Assembly (NCBI GenBank): GCA_024364735.1
Contig: JAGFNQ010005203.1
Coordinates: forward strand, 94,719-158,718
Length of the DNA stretch: 64,000 nucleotides
Direction of reading: 5' to 3'
DNA from: Boesenbergia rotunda
Taxonomy: Eukaryota; Streptophyta; Magnoliopsida; Zingiberales; Zingiberaceae
The notes under the pieces were generated by a model. It searched no databases. It saw only the letters and a list, made by a program, of their open reading frames with translations, and had not been told where the DNA came from. Below are positions 25,440 to 37,952 of the stretch, in pieces; positions within the stretch are counted from its first letter, which is position 1, and every line of letters begins with the position of its first letter. Made by a program: the position numbers and the translations under genes.

Positions 25440-26495
25440 CCCGACACCTAAACCATTAAGTGGCGATAAGGTTTTTGAAAGAGTTGAAAGAATTAATTGT
25501 CATTGGGGAAAAATGAGTAGAAAGTCTCAATCGAATGATGATGTAAAATCATGTTGGAAAAAAAATCAATATTCTTTGAACTTGAGTATTGGAAACATCT
25601 ACACATTTGACATGTTCTTGATGTGATGCACATTGAAAAGAATGTATGTGAAAGTCTTATCGGAACGTTACTTGATATTCCAGGAAAAACAAAGGATGGA
25701 GTAGCAGCGAGATTAGACCTTTTGGAAATGAATGTAAGGACAGATTTGGCACCAAGGATGGGGGAGAAGAAAATATTTTTGCCAGCAGCATGCTATACAC
25801 TTAGTAAGGATGAGAAAAGAAAAATTTTGAATTCGTTGTATGGAATACAACTTCCATCATGTTACTCATCCAATGTTAAAAACCTGGTGTCGTTGAAGGA
25901 CTTGAAACTTGTTGGCCTTAAGTCACACGACTACCACGCTTTAATTCAACAATTGCTTCCAGTGGTGATACATGGAGTTTTGCCCAAACATGTCAGAGTC
26001 ACTATCACTCGCTTATGTTTCTTCTTCAATATGTTATGTAATAAAGTGATAGATGTCTCAAGATTGGATGATATGCAAAAAGAGATTGTGACAATATTGT
26101 GTTTACTTGAAAAGTATTTTCCCCCTTCATTTTTTGATATAATGATTCATTTAACTGTTCATCTAGTGCGGGAGGTGAAACTATGTGGACCAGTTTGGTA
26201 TAGGTATATGTATCCATTTGAAAGATACATGAAGATTTTGAAGGGTTATGTGCGAAATCGCAATCGACCTGAAGGGTGTATGGCTGAATGTTATATTGCT
26301 GAAGAGGCTGTTGAATTTTGCTCATACTATCTGTCTAGTGTGCACACAATTGGGATCCCATCAAGTCATCGACAAATAGAACTTACTCAGCCTTTATCAG
26401 GTGCAGTGGTCTGCTCCACTACTCACGATGAGTTGACGCAAGCACATCGTTATGTATTGGCAAATGATGATGAGATTGATATCTATATCGAGTAA
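25440..26495 (+). pseudogene. CACTA transposase, C-terminal part (tnp2 end and DUF4218)
   Basis: Continues from the split frame with KPLSGDKVFERVERI. A frame change near 25600 precedes VMHIEKNVCESLIGTLLDI, the end of the tnp2 domain. The block PVVIHGVLPKHVRVTITRLC, then FPPSFFDIMIHLTVHLVREV, GPVWYRYMYPFERYMK and RNRPEGCMAE, is the DUF4218 domain that follows tnp2 in plant CACTA transposases. The exon ends at a GTAAGA donor near 26493. Downstream exons continue the protein. Confidence 0.88.
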
Positions 26496-26570
26496 GAAAT
26501 CTAACTTATTAATATTTTAATGTGGTTTGCTTACGTTCTATTGCTTTTTTAATACCAAATAATTTGATTA

Positions 26571-27322
26571 GGGAACATATGGCGTATTTGAATGAAAATT
26601 TTCCTCGTAAGGCTAAGTCCAAGAAGTGGTTACAAGATGAGCATAATCGAACGTTTATTACTTGGTTGCGTGATCATGTAAGTTACTTTAGTATTACATA
26701 TTGGTATACAATCATTATCATATTTATGCATAACTCAAAGTTTTTTACATTAAAAATATAGGTTATTGATGTAGTTGACCATTCGACTCATCAAGTTTCA
26801 GAAAGATTGAAGTGGTTAGCTTGCGGACCCAACAAGCAAGTCCTAAAGTACTCTAGCTATTTGATTGATGGGGTTACTTATGCTACACAAGAGCGGGATG
26901 CTATACGAGTTGTTCAAAACTCCGGAGTCAGCTTAGTTGCAAAGACAATGCAAGTTGCAAGTGCAAAAGATAAAAAACCTATTGTGTCAGATATGGTTTT
27001 TTATGGAGTTATAGAAGAAATATGGGTAGTTGATTACCATAAATTTCAAATTCCAATGTTTAAATGTAATTGGGTGGAGCATAATAACGGTATTAAAGTA
27101 GATGATCTTGGTTTCACATTGGTAAACCTCAATAGACTTGGATTCAAATCTGATGCTTTTATCCTGGCTAGCCAAGCAAAGCAAGTATTTTATATTGAAG
27201 ATCCTGAAGATCCTTTATGGAGTGTTGTACTTGCAACACCAAACAGAGAGTACTTTGAATACCTACAAGGCGAAGAGTTAGAGGACACTGCTATCCACTA
27301 TCAATGTTTTAGTAGGGGTTAG
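26571..27322 (+). pseudogene. CACTA transposase 3' exons (DUF4216)
   Basis: The first exon part reads EHMAYLNENFPRKAKSKKWL..TWLRDH to a GTAAGT donor. The next resumes after a TATAG acceptor at about 26762 with VVDHSTHQVSERLKWLACGP. It continues through YSSYLIDGVTYATQERD, SDMVFYGVIEEIWVVDY and the CNWVEHNNGIKVDDLGFTLV strand of DUF4216. The final residues are acidic and end at 27322. This completes the tnp2-DUF4218-DUF4216 architecture of plant CACTA transposases. The unit as a whole is a pseudogene because of the upstream breaks. Confidence 0.85.
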
Positions 27323-27662
27323 CATCAATGGATATTGACGGAGAAGATGATAATGAACCGCCATGTATTCGTGAAGACTGTGATGGAAGTTGGATTGACA
27401 ATATTTAATTACACAATTTCTACTTTTGAATATAAGTTTGTAAACATTTAACCTGTGGGGATAATTATGTGGACAATATAAGTTTCTGCTATTATCTTTC
27501 AATTTTTATCATACTCTTGTGAGTTTGTTGCTGTAAATTAATCTTGTTGCTGTAAATTTATCATATTGCTGTGCTTTTATCGTTTAATTTATCATGTTGC
27601 TGTGAGTTTATGCATGTCGCTAACTACAACTTATGTTGCTCAGTATAAGTTGTTACAGATCA

Positions 27663-29300
27663 ATGGCATCTACTAAAGCAAGTTGTGAAGGTGGTCAGTC
27701 AGTTCGGAAGAGTAAAAGAATAAGCCAAATTGCTAAGTTGGAGAATAAGGGCAAAGAAGTCAATGTTCCTAGAACAAGGAAGAAATTTGATGTTACCCTA
27801 GAAATAATCGTTGAGCATAAAAGGGAGATGCAGGAGGCGAAGATGCAAATTTCACAACAAGATGTGCGCATCCAAAAACTTGAAGCTATGATGCATAAAA
27901 GGGGTGCATGGGAAAATTCAATTGATGACAAAGTAGTTGCTCGGTGAATTTCATCAGATGAATATTGACGAAGATGATGTACAGATTATCCGTAAAGATG
28001 ATGTGTTACAGGTATAATAAAAGCAAAGTTATAGTTATATTCATTTTTAGTATAGCGTTATAAACTGAAAATAATCGAAATACCTTTTTATATTTTAGGG
28101 TCAATCAGTTGCGCTGACATTGGAATCTGCCACAAATATTGCTGCATATGGTACAATTGTTGGTTTCAGTGGACAGGATAAAATGCTTCATGGTGTTCCA
28201 TTTCCCATTAATTGCATTCGAGTCTCCATTGATCAAGCAGTGGACAAATCAGCTCGTTTGCCATATCCAATTCCAAGTAAATGTGAAGTCATTGGTGATG
28301 CCATAGGATCTGTTGTGGCTTGGCCTGAACAGCAGATTGTGAAGCAAGAGAAGGTATATGAGTTATTATAGTTCAAGTTAAATTGTGACTGTATTATTAT
28401 TCAACCTAGCTATCTAACTTGTTTACATTTGATATTATTAGAAGCCTGGAAGAAAGAAGTTTGAACAACCACAAAAGAAACCTAGTTTGTCAACAAGTGT
28501 CCCAAGATCATTACATATGTTATATTGTTACAGTAAGCATGCTCTAGATGGAGGAAGGTGTATATCACTGCGTTTAGATAATGAAGTTTTTAATGAAGAT
28601 TGTGAACTTTTTCTGGACCTTGAGGATATAAATTCTTTGTATCATTTGGAGCCAATTTCAGTAAATTTGATCGTTGCCTACATATGGTAAGTGAAATTAT
28701 TTAAGTAATTTCAGAAACATTTTCTTCACAGATGATGTTTTATATTCATTAATGAAACATTATGAGTGATCCTTATGTTTGCTTTACATTATTGTTTCGT
28801 ATCTTAATTTTATTTTCTTTGCATTGATAGGTGTCTGTATAAAAAGAAGCTGAAAGATAACACTACAAAGAAATTCAGATTTATGAATCCCCACAAAATC
28901 CCATTTCTAGCAAAAATGGCACAAGACAAAACAGCTAAGCTTGAAACGCTGAACCAAAGGGCAACTCTTTTAGCTGATAGGCTAACCGGTGCATCATCAG
29001 ATGAAATTGTTTTGGTGCCATGTAATGTCGGGTAAGTGCAAAATAAAACTTCACTTTAAAATGCTTCCATTCGCTAATTTATTAAATTTTATGATCTAAC
29101 CATATGTCTTTGCCTAGTTTCCATTGGATTCTCAATGTAATTGAACCTTACAAGGATACTATTTATGTGTCGGATTCCCTTAGTTCCCGCATTCGAGATG
29201 ATGATTATCCCAAAAGAGAAACTATCACACTCGATTATCCCAATTTTTATACTGATATAGCCTTTATTCTTCATTTTAATCTGATTGAATTGCATGTTGA
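27663..29300 (+). pseudogene. Second CACTA gene with partial Ulp1-like (C48 peptidase) domain
   Basis: Exons with GT-AG borders can be followed. 27663-27945 starts MASTKASCEGG and contains a Gln/Glu-rich coiled coil. 27950-28011 follows only after a frame slip and stop at 27945. Then come 28099-28353, 28442-28686, 28831-29031 and 29118 onward. The third has YGTIVGFSGQDKMLHGVPF.. and CIRVSIDQAV, seen in proteins of plant CACTA elements. The last contains FHWILNVIEPYKDTIYVSD, the His and Asp strands of a Ulp1-type cysteine protease. No Cys-containing strand follows, so the protease part is truncated or inactive. Such genes accompany many plant CACTA and MULE elements; their role is unproven. 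Confidence 0.65.
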
Positions 29301-31610
29301 TCTGTGCAGGTTTTTCAGATTTGCGAAGCTACAGACAATCAAATGTTCTCTGGCCGACTAATCAAGTTCTTCACTGTGAGTTATGGGCTAATCAAATTCT
29401 ATATGCGTAGGTGAGGTAAGTTACTATTAGTTTTGACTTGAGAATTTTGTGCCAGCTATTTGCCTATCCATTTAATTTTTATCTATTAATTATTCTTAGT
29501 TTTTTCTTATTTCGATTGCATCTGCAAAAGCATTGAACTTTAAAAATATTGTCTATCCTCCACTTATTCCATTCTATTAAAGGCAATATCTTCTCTCTCA
29601 ACATTTTCCTTAAGCTTATATATCTTTCTTATCTACTTTTGCAGCACACAAGGCAAATGGTGTGAGCTCACTATGGGGCCACAAACTTAGAGGTAAGTAA
29701 TTGAAAAGGATAATTGGTTTGTTACTTGTTAGTTATATTACCTTTGCTTTCCATCTTTTTGTGAAGGATTATTTTTCAGAATGATGTCTTGATGTTTAAA
29801 AGCTTGCTAAATGTCGAAAATAATTCTGATCCCAGACTGTCTCTTGTATCTCGTGATCAAAGTGTCTTCTTTTTGCAGATCAGTTTTATATGTCGTGGAA
29901 CAGCTTTACAGATGGGACTTTCAGTCGTTATGTATATGCATTAGTAAGTTCTATTGTTCAATAGTTATAGAAGTCCACTGAATGCATGCTATCTCAAAAT
30001 TTCTTAGCCCATGCTATTATATAACGTTACATGATGCTACTGGTCATATAAAATTGCGTTATCTTTTTTATCCAACAAACTAGTAATACCTGTGAGCTTT
30101 TATTTGTCTTGTCTGGGAATTCCTTGGACTTCAAAATTAGAATATTAAATACTTATCTTTGATCGATTATCCTTGTATACTATTTGGTCACTGTACTAGT
30201 GAATTTTTTGGTTTTATTATGCTTCTTTTTTATTGGATTATTTGAAGCTTCTTTTTCACTTTAAATTTGGCATCATCAACTCTTGCATCTGAATTGTTTG
30301 CAGAATTCATATGCATTCTTATTTAAGATCCGTGCTTACTTTGGATTTGTTCATATGCAGAATTCATATATCGACCGGAGTTTCTTGTCTAATGGTCTCA
30401 ATATTTGTTGTACATTATCATCTCATATATGCTATATAATGCTTCTACATTATCATCTCATATACACTATATGATGCTTCTTTAGTTTTGGTAACCTGTG
30501 TTCTGACTCTTCTGAGCCTCTTAGGCTCTTTCTTTTTTCTAGATGCAGTTTCTTGATTAACGATACTCTCCCTGTTGTTTGAAGTTCTCTTAAGTTAGTT
30601 ATTTTTAAAATTGTTGATTTTTTTCATGTCAATTTCCAGAGTAAGCTTTGCTTTTCCAGTTCAGCAAGTGGTACAGTTGCTGAAGGAGACAACAAAACAG
30701 AAGAAAAGTAAGTCCTTGAAGATTTGGCGTTTTTTTTTTATTTTTTTTTAACTCTTTGAACTTTGCAAATGGTTCATGGTTGATAATTGTTTTCTCGTTT
30801 TCTCTGTGAAAGTCAGCTATTCAGAATCAGACTCTTTATAATATTTAAAATCCATGTTTTTCTTGTTGAGTTCTTGGAACTAATGTTGAGACCAAATATT
30901 CAGTGTGTTTTTTTAATCTGTAATTTTTATCAATTTTCTTTTTAACAAGTCAAAACTATTGATCCAATGCCAATGATTCTTCATTAGGACCCATGATGGT
31001 TTTGTGAATGCATCTTAATAATTTAACTTGCACATAATTGTAGCTCCGGCCTCTCAAACTGTTTCATTCTTGACAAAATCTTGAACAGGACATCAGAACA
31101 TGGAATTTCTGGTAGGGAACCTTCTGAAACTCATTTTCTTTCCTTGTTTGATTGTGTCATTTAGTTCTAATACATCAAATGTTTGCTACTTTGCTTTAAG
31201 CTGTCATTTAGTTCTAATACATCAAATATTTTATTTTTAATAAAGAGGTGACACTTTTGTCACATAACATTACTGTGCCTTTATAGGTGGTTTTTAGAAC
31301 ACTGTTAGCTTCCTTGGTGCCTATAGTTGGTTTCAACGCAGTGATGACATCTGAGCATTTTGCTTCGTTTTTGGTTTGCCATTCAATATCAAATCTCATG
31401 ACATACTATTTTTCTATGCTTTATGAGAGTTATATGACTTAAGGACCAAAATTTTGTTGGTACTTGCTTCATTCTGCATGATATATGATTGATGTTAAGT
31501 TCCCTTAAGAAATTGTTACTATTTAGTATGAATAGTTTCAATCTACATTCTAACAGTACCATATTTACATAACATAATCTATAATCTTATTTAAGTAACT
31601 TGCTACTTTA
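29301..31610 (+). other. CACTA right half: unidentified exon-like pieces and introns
   Basis: AT-rich, intron-like sequence broken by short stretches with good splice borders. 29311-29397 has a frame containing CEATDNQMFSGRLIKFF. 29645-29691 contains ANGVSSLWGHKL. 29880-29943 contains SWNSFTDGTFSRYVYALV, ending at a GTAAGT donor. I do not recognise the protein. They could be the end of the element gene or exons of a second captured host gene. Confidence 0.4.
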
Positions 31611-32100
31611 CTGAGAGCCATGTTGCAACTTGATGATGATGAGGTGCGAGTTTCTGCAACAAAAGTCATGGGAATCATGTCTCAGGTACAACATCTTTTA
31701 TGTGATTGATTTTTGGGATTTGTGTCTATTGCAAGACAGTGGTCTGAAGTTGATTACCATATTTGGTCTAGCTGTGAAATGATAGATGAATCTACTATTA
31801 GAGAAATACTTACAACAACTTGCTACAAATGCTTCTGCTTCGTTTTAGTTTCTTTAAGATGCTTTATGAGATTTTTTGTATACTTTTGTTTTATTTTGCA
31901 TTGAGGCACTGATGTACAATCTTATTTATTCTCAGTACATAGAAGATATGAGTTCCAGGATCTGCTACAAGTACTTATGGATATGACTGAATCTGCAACC
32001 TAGTTCATTAGACATAGATCTTTTCAGTTAAAGAATGGGAGTGGCCCAGTAAGACTTGTCGTTGAGCGTTGTGCACTGCATATTTTTCAGTTAACAAAAG
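31611..32100 (+). pseudogene. GCN1: Captured GCN1-like (translational activator) gene fragment
   Basis: The exon 31611-31685 encodes LRAMLQLDDDEVRVSATKVM then GIMSQ, ending at a GTACAA donor. 31936-32100 resumes after CTCAG. In its second frame it reads EFQDLLQVLMDMTESAT, a stop, FIRHRS, and then GSGPVRLVVERCALHIFQLT. These match, in order, C-terminal HEAT-repeat segments of plant GCN1 (ILITYHIA), the ribosome-associated activator of the kinase GCN2. A large part between the RHGS-like and PVRLAAERC-like motifs is missing. The piece has a frame change and a stop, so it is not a gene. Its place between a CACTA element gene and the right terminus indicates capture by the transposon. Confidence 0.72.
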
Positions 32101-32569
32101 GTCAGTGTTACATTGATTCTGTTTATCATAATCTCTAATAGTTCATCTAGGTATGCTTTATATTCTTTTTAGTTGTCACATATGGAAGCAGTCTTATTTG
32201 TGTGTATATAATCTCTTGTCCCAATTTATTATTTTTATGCAGTGTTAAAGCAGATCGAGTTAACAAGCAGCCCTAAAGAACAACTTGTGAATGATGAAGT
32301 TTTATAGAACTTGTGAATTGAGATATTTTTTGTATTTAATATGGAATACAAACACTTTTGTAAATAATGCACTGTATTATAAGTGAATTTTGTAAACTAT
32401 TATCAGTGTAAATTGTGAATATTATCAATTGTGAATAAAAATGCTTGTAAATTGTGAATATTGTAAATTGTGAATATTATCAATTGTGAATAAAAATATT
32501 TATAAATTGTGAATATTATAAATTGTGAAAAACACTGCCTATTAAAAAGATAATGTTTTTTAAGTAACA
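32101..32569 (+). other. CACTA right end, pre-subterminal region
   Basis: A further exon-like piece follows TGCAG at about 32241 (KQIELTSSPKEQLVNDEVL and stop). I cannot place it in GCN1. 32330-32530 consists of AT-rich repeats of ATTGTGAATATT type. No other gene seen. Confidence 0.4.
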
Positions 32570-32825
32570 ATACACAACACGATTTTTGCGTTGTCTTTGT
32601 GCCAAACCACAACGCTTTTTCCGCGTTGTCTTTGATACCCGACTTTTAACAACAGCGTCAATAACAACGCTTTTTAAAAACCAATAGACAACGCGAAAAA
32701 AGCGTTGTCTTTGCTCCAAACCACAACGCGGAAAAAGCGTTGTCGTAGATATACTTTCTACAACGGCTTCATCAACATCGCTTTTTAAGCATTAACGACA
32801 ACGCGGAAAAAGCGTTGTTGTTTAA
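32570..32825. promoter_or_regulatory. CACTA right subterminal repeats
   Basis: At least five inverted pairs of ACAACGC..GCGTTGT, often joined by GAAAAA, lie in 250 bp next to the right TIR. They mirror the left-end motifs and are the expected transposase-accessory binding region. Confidence 0.8.
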
Positions 32826-32841
32826 CTTTTTTCTTGTAGTG

Positions 32842-33228
32842 TGAGTTCACTTGATTCCTATTTGTTTATATGCCTCATTCTATATGCTTATGCTCATACT
32901 TATGCTGCCTTGCCCATATGATACATATGCTAGATTTGCAATGCTCTATTTTTGTCATATGTGTTCATATGTTTATCAAAAATCAATCAAATCTTTATTG
33001 TTTTGGGATACCCCTAGGGATGAGGGGGAGTATGGTTAACCTTAACAGCCCCTCTAGACCCTTTTTCGGTGTTCGACAAAGGGGGAGAGTGTTGGTTGGT
33101 TAAGTTTAGGATGATTATATTGTAGGGGGAGGATCTTGATTCCCCTATGATTCTTAAAGTTGAGGAAATTGATTGAGAATCCCTAAACTTAAAATCGGGT
33201 TGTCAAACAACAAAAAGGGGGAGATTAT
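32842..33228 (+). other. Sirevirus 3' non-coding region with multiple polypurine tracts
   Basis: Four G-rich purine tracts occur: GATGAGGGGGAG at about 33018, AAAGGGGGAGAG at 33078, TAGGGGGAGGA at 33123, and AAAAAGGGGGAGA at 33213-33224. The last abuts the 3' LTR and is the likely plus-strand primer. Multiple PPT-like copies before the 3' LTR are a known Sirevirus feature. Confidence 0.75.
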
Positions 33229-33477
33229 TGATACAGTCTGGCCCTGATTGTTGTTTTGGTGTTGACACCGATTTTAGTTTAGGTTTATTATGATTCTGAT
33301 TATGATTAAGACCTGATCGGGGATTAGGCATGGGATGATTGAAGTCCTAACCTGGAGGGTTAGCTGTTGGAAATCACGGTGAGTGAAGCCGGGTCCTGGT
33401 TAGTGAAGCCAGGTGGTGAAAAGTCCTAATTCGGAAGGTTGGGTGAAAAGTCCTAGCTTGGAGGGCTAGGTGAAAAG

Positions 33478-34011
33478 TGTTTGTGCAGAAAGCACCCAAG
33501 TCAAACTTGAGTTTTGATAATGGCAAAAGGGTTCAAAAGTTAAGTCTTACTTGTTATCTAAACATGTTACTCTAGTGTGCAGGGGAAAAATCCTAGCGAA
33601 GGACTGCTAGGCACTGGCGAAGGAATGCCAGGGTACAAAGCCCTAGCGAAGGACTGCTAGGCACTGGCGAAGGAATGCCAGGGTACTGAAGCCCTAGTGA
33701 AGGACTGCTAGGCGCCAGGCAAAGGACAGCTTGGGACTGAAGACCTAGCGAAGGACAGCTAGGCACCGGGCGAAGACAACTTGATATCCAAGACCTGGCG
33801 AAGGACTACTAGGCAAAAGTCCAACCGGAGGAGCCGGTTGGCATCAGGTACATTCTCCCGAGAGGAGTAGGTGAGGACGCGTTCCCCGTCGAGGGAACAG
33901 TTGGTATCGGTTCGACCTAGGGCTCCATTGCAGAGGCCCAAAGTCAGAACCAAGACAGCTAAGGCTGTATAAACTAACATCTTATTGCTTTATGGTGTTT
34001 TGGACTAACCC
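33478..34011 (+). mobile_element. Fragment of a related copia LTR inside the 3' LTR
   Basis: The 5' LTR lacks this block, which breaks the 27-bp minisatellite. It begins TGTTTGTGCAG, like an LTR start. It then has CTAGCGAAGGACTGCTAGGC repeats, and ends CAAGACAGCTAAGGCTGT..TTTTGGACTAACCCA. Almost the same ending occurs inside the LTR at 53847-55257 (54380-54430). No clear TSD is present. It may be a truncated insertion or a template-switch patch. Confidence 0.6.
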
Positions 34012-34644
34012 AGTCCTAGCTTGGAGGGCTAGGTGAAAAGTCCTAACTTGGAGGGTTAGGTGAAAAGTCCCAACTGGAGGGTTAGGTGAAAAATCCTAGC
34101 TTGGAGGCTAGGTATGGAAAAGTCTAACTCGGAAGGGTTGGGTGAAAAGTCCTAGCTTGGAGGGCTAGGTGAAAAGTCCTAGCTTGGAGGGCTAGTTGAA
34201 AAGTTCTAACTTGGAGGGTTAGGTGAAAAGTCCCAACTTGGAGGGTTAGATGGAAAAATCCTAGCTTGGAAGGCTAGGTTTGCATCCCTGGATCGGTCTG
34301 GTGACCGATCAGGGAGGTTGGCACGCTGCTCCTTAGTGGATCGGTCTGGTGACCGATCCAGTGATGCCTGATCGGTCTGGTGACCGATCAGGGAGCAGGC
34401 TGTTGCCTTGTTGCTTGGCTCCTGATCGGTCCGGTGACCGATCAGGGAGCATGCAGCTTCCTCACTGCCTTACTCCTGATCGTTCTGGTGACTGATCAGG
34501 GAGTAAACAGTGAGTTGAGTTACCCCGCGGATTAGCTCCTGAACGGTCCGGTGACCGATCAGAGACTTAGGATCTGATTTCTGAGATTACTGTTCATCGA
34601 ACCTGATCGGTATGAGTGACCGATCAGGCATCACTCTGATCGGT

Positions 34645-37600
34645 TGTAACGACCTGGAAAATTTTCTTAATATTTCTTTAAAATATTAAGCATGTCTAGA
34701 TAATTTTCCAAAGGATCTAGAAATATTAGTACGAACCTTAGCCTAGAAATCCATGATTTTCTCATTTAAATTGAGAAACTAAGTACTAAGGGGCCTTATA
34801 TGGGCTCTCTAGTACCATGATTATGGGTGAATTTTAGGTAAAAGTTAATAGAAATATAAAGGGATTTTAATGAGAAATATTAACATAATTATGGGGGAAT
34901 TTTTAAGGAATTTTCGAAAATAATAGGAAATAAAATAAAAATAAAATAGAAAAATTAGTGCATGCACCAAGGATTGAACCTTGGACCCCTTGTACAACCA
35001 TGCATGCACTAACTAATTCACCTAGCAAGGGAGTGCTATGAGGGAATGAAGTGGATATTAGTTAAGGCTTAGGAAAATGAAGAGTCATCAAGGGAAGAGA
35101 CACATGACTCTTCATTTACCCCTTTTTAAAGTGGTATAAATATGGAAAGGAAGTTACAACTTCCCTTCTCCTCTTCATTTTCTTTTTCCTCCCCTTCTAG
35201 CCAAAAACCTCAAGCCCTCTCTCCCTTGGGAAAAGTTCACATAAGCTCCATCTTGAAGATCTAAGGCCTCCCTACAAGGATACAAGGACTAAGGGAAAGT
35301 TAGAGACAAGGAGGTTCTCTTGTTATCTTCTATTCAAAGTTTGTAAGCAAGATCAAGGAAGGTAAAACCCTCTCACCTGTAGTATGATAGCTTTCAAGAT
35401 ATTTATCATGATCTAAGTTTTTATTGGCATGATATGTTGGAAAAATCCATGGTTAGGGCTTATGGAGGTTTCGGCCAAGGATGTTTTGTGGGGTTAGGGA
35501 TGATGTAAATTCTCTTTTGTGCTCTTGAAATTTTATGATAGTATGTAGGACATAACTTATGATTTAAGGAAATTTTTGGCACCCTAAAACCCCTTGAGGG
35601 TTTCGGCCACATCAAGGATTGGGCTAGGTTTAACTTTCAAACCTCCAAGCATGATTAGTATGTTTTGCTATGATGTATTATTAATGAAAATGGTGACTTA
35701 TATGAATTTTCTAGGGGCCTATTACTTCCCTAGGGTTCGGCCAAAGAATGAATAAGGTCTAGGACTTAGGGTTAAAACCAATTAAGGATCACAATGGGTT
35801 CCTATGACATAATATGCAAGGGATTGGATGTTGACCATGACTATGCAAATTTTTCCAAGGACCCATGGCCCCTTAGGGTTTCGGCCAAGACCCAAACCTA
35901 GGGTTTGGTTTGGGTTAAGATCTCAAGAATGCATGCTTATAAGACACCATGATAATAGTAGGTAGTTAAGCATGAGGTAAGGACCTTTATGTACAAAAAT
36001 CTTTGTTTATGTGTTATATTAGATGATTATGTATGTTAGATTTTATGCTATGCTGCACTCATGAATATCTGGATCAATACCATGGATATGTGTAATTGAT
36101 ATAGGGGTATGTTATGATAAATAAAATGATACATGTAAGTGGATAAATGCTTAGAATATATGTATGGCTTTAGGAAGGTATATGCATGTTGTATGAGGAA
36201 TGCCATGAACCCTAGTAGTATGTGCCATGTTATATGTAGCTTATCATTCATGCTATGTGAAGATTTCTAAGATTATGTATGCTAAATGAAGGGTATTATG
36301 TATGAAGTATGTGTTTATTTATGTATCATGATCATGCAAGCTTTATGAACCAAGACAATGTTTATGACTAGAAACATGATTATGCATGTATGTCTTATTT
36401 TATGAATAAAGAATGATAAGTATGAATGAAGATGATGGTTATGCCTTAAGTATGAATGATAAGTATGAATTATGAAGGCATAACAATGATATGAACTAAG
36501 TATAAATGACAAGTATGAATGATGAAGCATGCATGGTTATTTTATTTTATGAATGGGGCTTGTACCGGACCGAAGTAGGGGTCCAAGGGATGGGCACCTT
36601 AAGAACGCCTCGGTTCTGGACTACCGAAGCTGTCCACGGTTCTGGCACTACCGAAGCTGTGCAACAGGGATGGGCACCTTAATAACGCCCCGGTTTTTGG
36701 AACTACCGACTATGCTGTTCCTACCCTAGTAGGTCGGGGCTCGCTACCTCGTATTTACTTAGGGATGCGCGCTATGATGTATATATGTGGTACAAGCCGG
36801 GGACCCCAATGATATTATGTTTATGCTAAGCATTTAAAAGTATGATTTTAAAATTAAGCATCCCTATGTAGTAAATGCATTTGACTCATGCATACATCCA
36901 TGTTGTGTATCGCGCCAAGGTAAGAACATTTTATTCTTATGCCATGATAAGTATGTCTTATGTTCATGTATGCTAAGAACTATGCCATGATAAATATGCC
37001 TTATGTTCATGTATGCTAAAACTATGTCATGATAAGTATGTCTTATGTTCACGTATGCTAAGAACTATGCCATGATAAGTATGTCTTATGTTCATGTATG
37101 CTAAGAACTATGCCATGATAAGTATGTCTTATGTTCATGTATGCTAAGAATTATGCTATGATAAGTATTTCTTATGTTCATGTATGCTAAGAATTATGCT
37201 ATGATAAGTACTTCTTATGTTCATGTATGCTAAGAATTATGCCATGTATAAGTATGTTTTATGTTCATGTATGTTAAGATTTATTCCATGCTAAGTAGGT
37301 TGTAGATCTATGATGATGTTAGGAATCATGCTATGTTAGTTGTTCATATGCTTAAGACTTATGTCATGACTATGCTTATGTTTATGTTCGAAGTTATGTT
37401 ATGTCAGATACTTGATATGTTTATGTTTAAGTGACGTATGGTTTTAGTGAGTAGGAAAGGGGTTTTACTAAGCCTATGTGCTTATAGTTTTATTTTTCTC
37501 GTACCGCAGATCAAGCAAGAGGCTATTAGGGGAAGCCGCAGGAGAGGCAGAAGCATGTGTGTGTGTGTGGCGGTGACTTGGCAAAGGATCCTTTTTGGTT

Positions 37601-37952
37601 ACGCATATTGCATGTCTCGGGTCTTGGGAATGCCTCTTTAGATTCTATGCTATGGTTATAATGGTTATGCCTAATGAATAACTTAAGACTTATGATGCGA
37701 TGTTTACGTATAAGTTACTTGCTACTTATGATAATTATGAACAAGCTATGAAATGGTTAAGTATGATATGATGTCATGCATGTTGTTAATATGCTAAGTT
37801 CAATGACACTAGGTTCATGATTGACAAGCTTAAGCATGTGTAGAAAAAAAAAAGCATTCCGCTGCATTAGGATGTTTTATGTACAAGTATATTTAGCGTA
37901 ACGGCGCCTATCTCGCCACACCACAAGGTGTGGGAAAAAGGCGGGCGTTACA
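34645..37952 (+). mobile_element. Tekay-type solo LTR (3308 bp) with TSD TCGGT
   Basis: Opens TGTAACGACCTGG and closes GCGGGCGTTACA. TCGGT stands at 34640-34644 and 37953-37957, inside a GATCGGTC palindrome of the Sirevirus LTR. It includes a tRNA-like antisense block (34961-35030, B box GGTTCAATCC at 34971-34980), a TATAAATAT box (35135-35143), GGTTTCGGCC modules and a ~45-bp array at 36915-37290. No internal domain remains, hence a solo LTR. Confidence 0.95.
34961..35030 (-). other. tRNA-like block in second solo LTR
   Basis: The minus strand carries GCTAGGTGAATTAGTTAGTG and then GGTTCAATCC at tRNA-like spacing. It is homologous to 3957-4028 and 22215-22288. Here the A-box half has drifted more than the B box. 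Confidence 0.55.

Noticed and set aside
33759..33980. Minus-strand 73-codon frame with a signal-peptide-like start
   Set aside because: It lies wholly in the patch of LTR repeats at 33478-34011; related LTR sequence at 53847 does not keep it.
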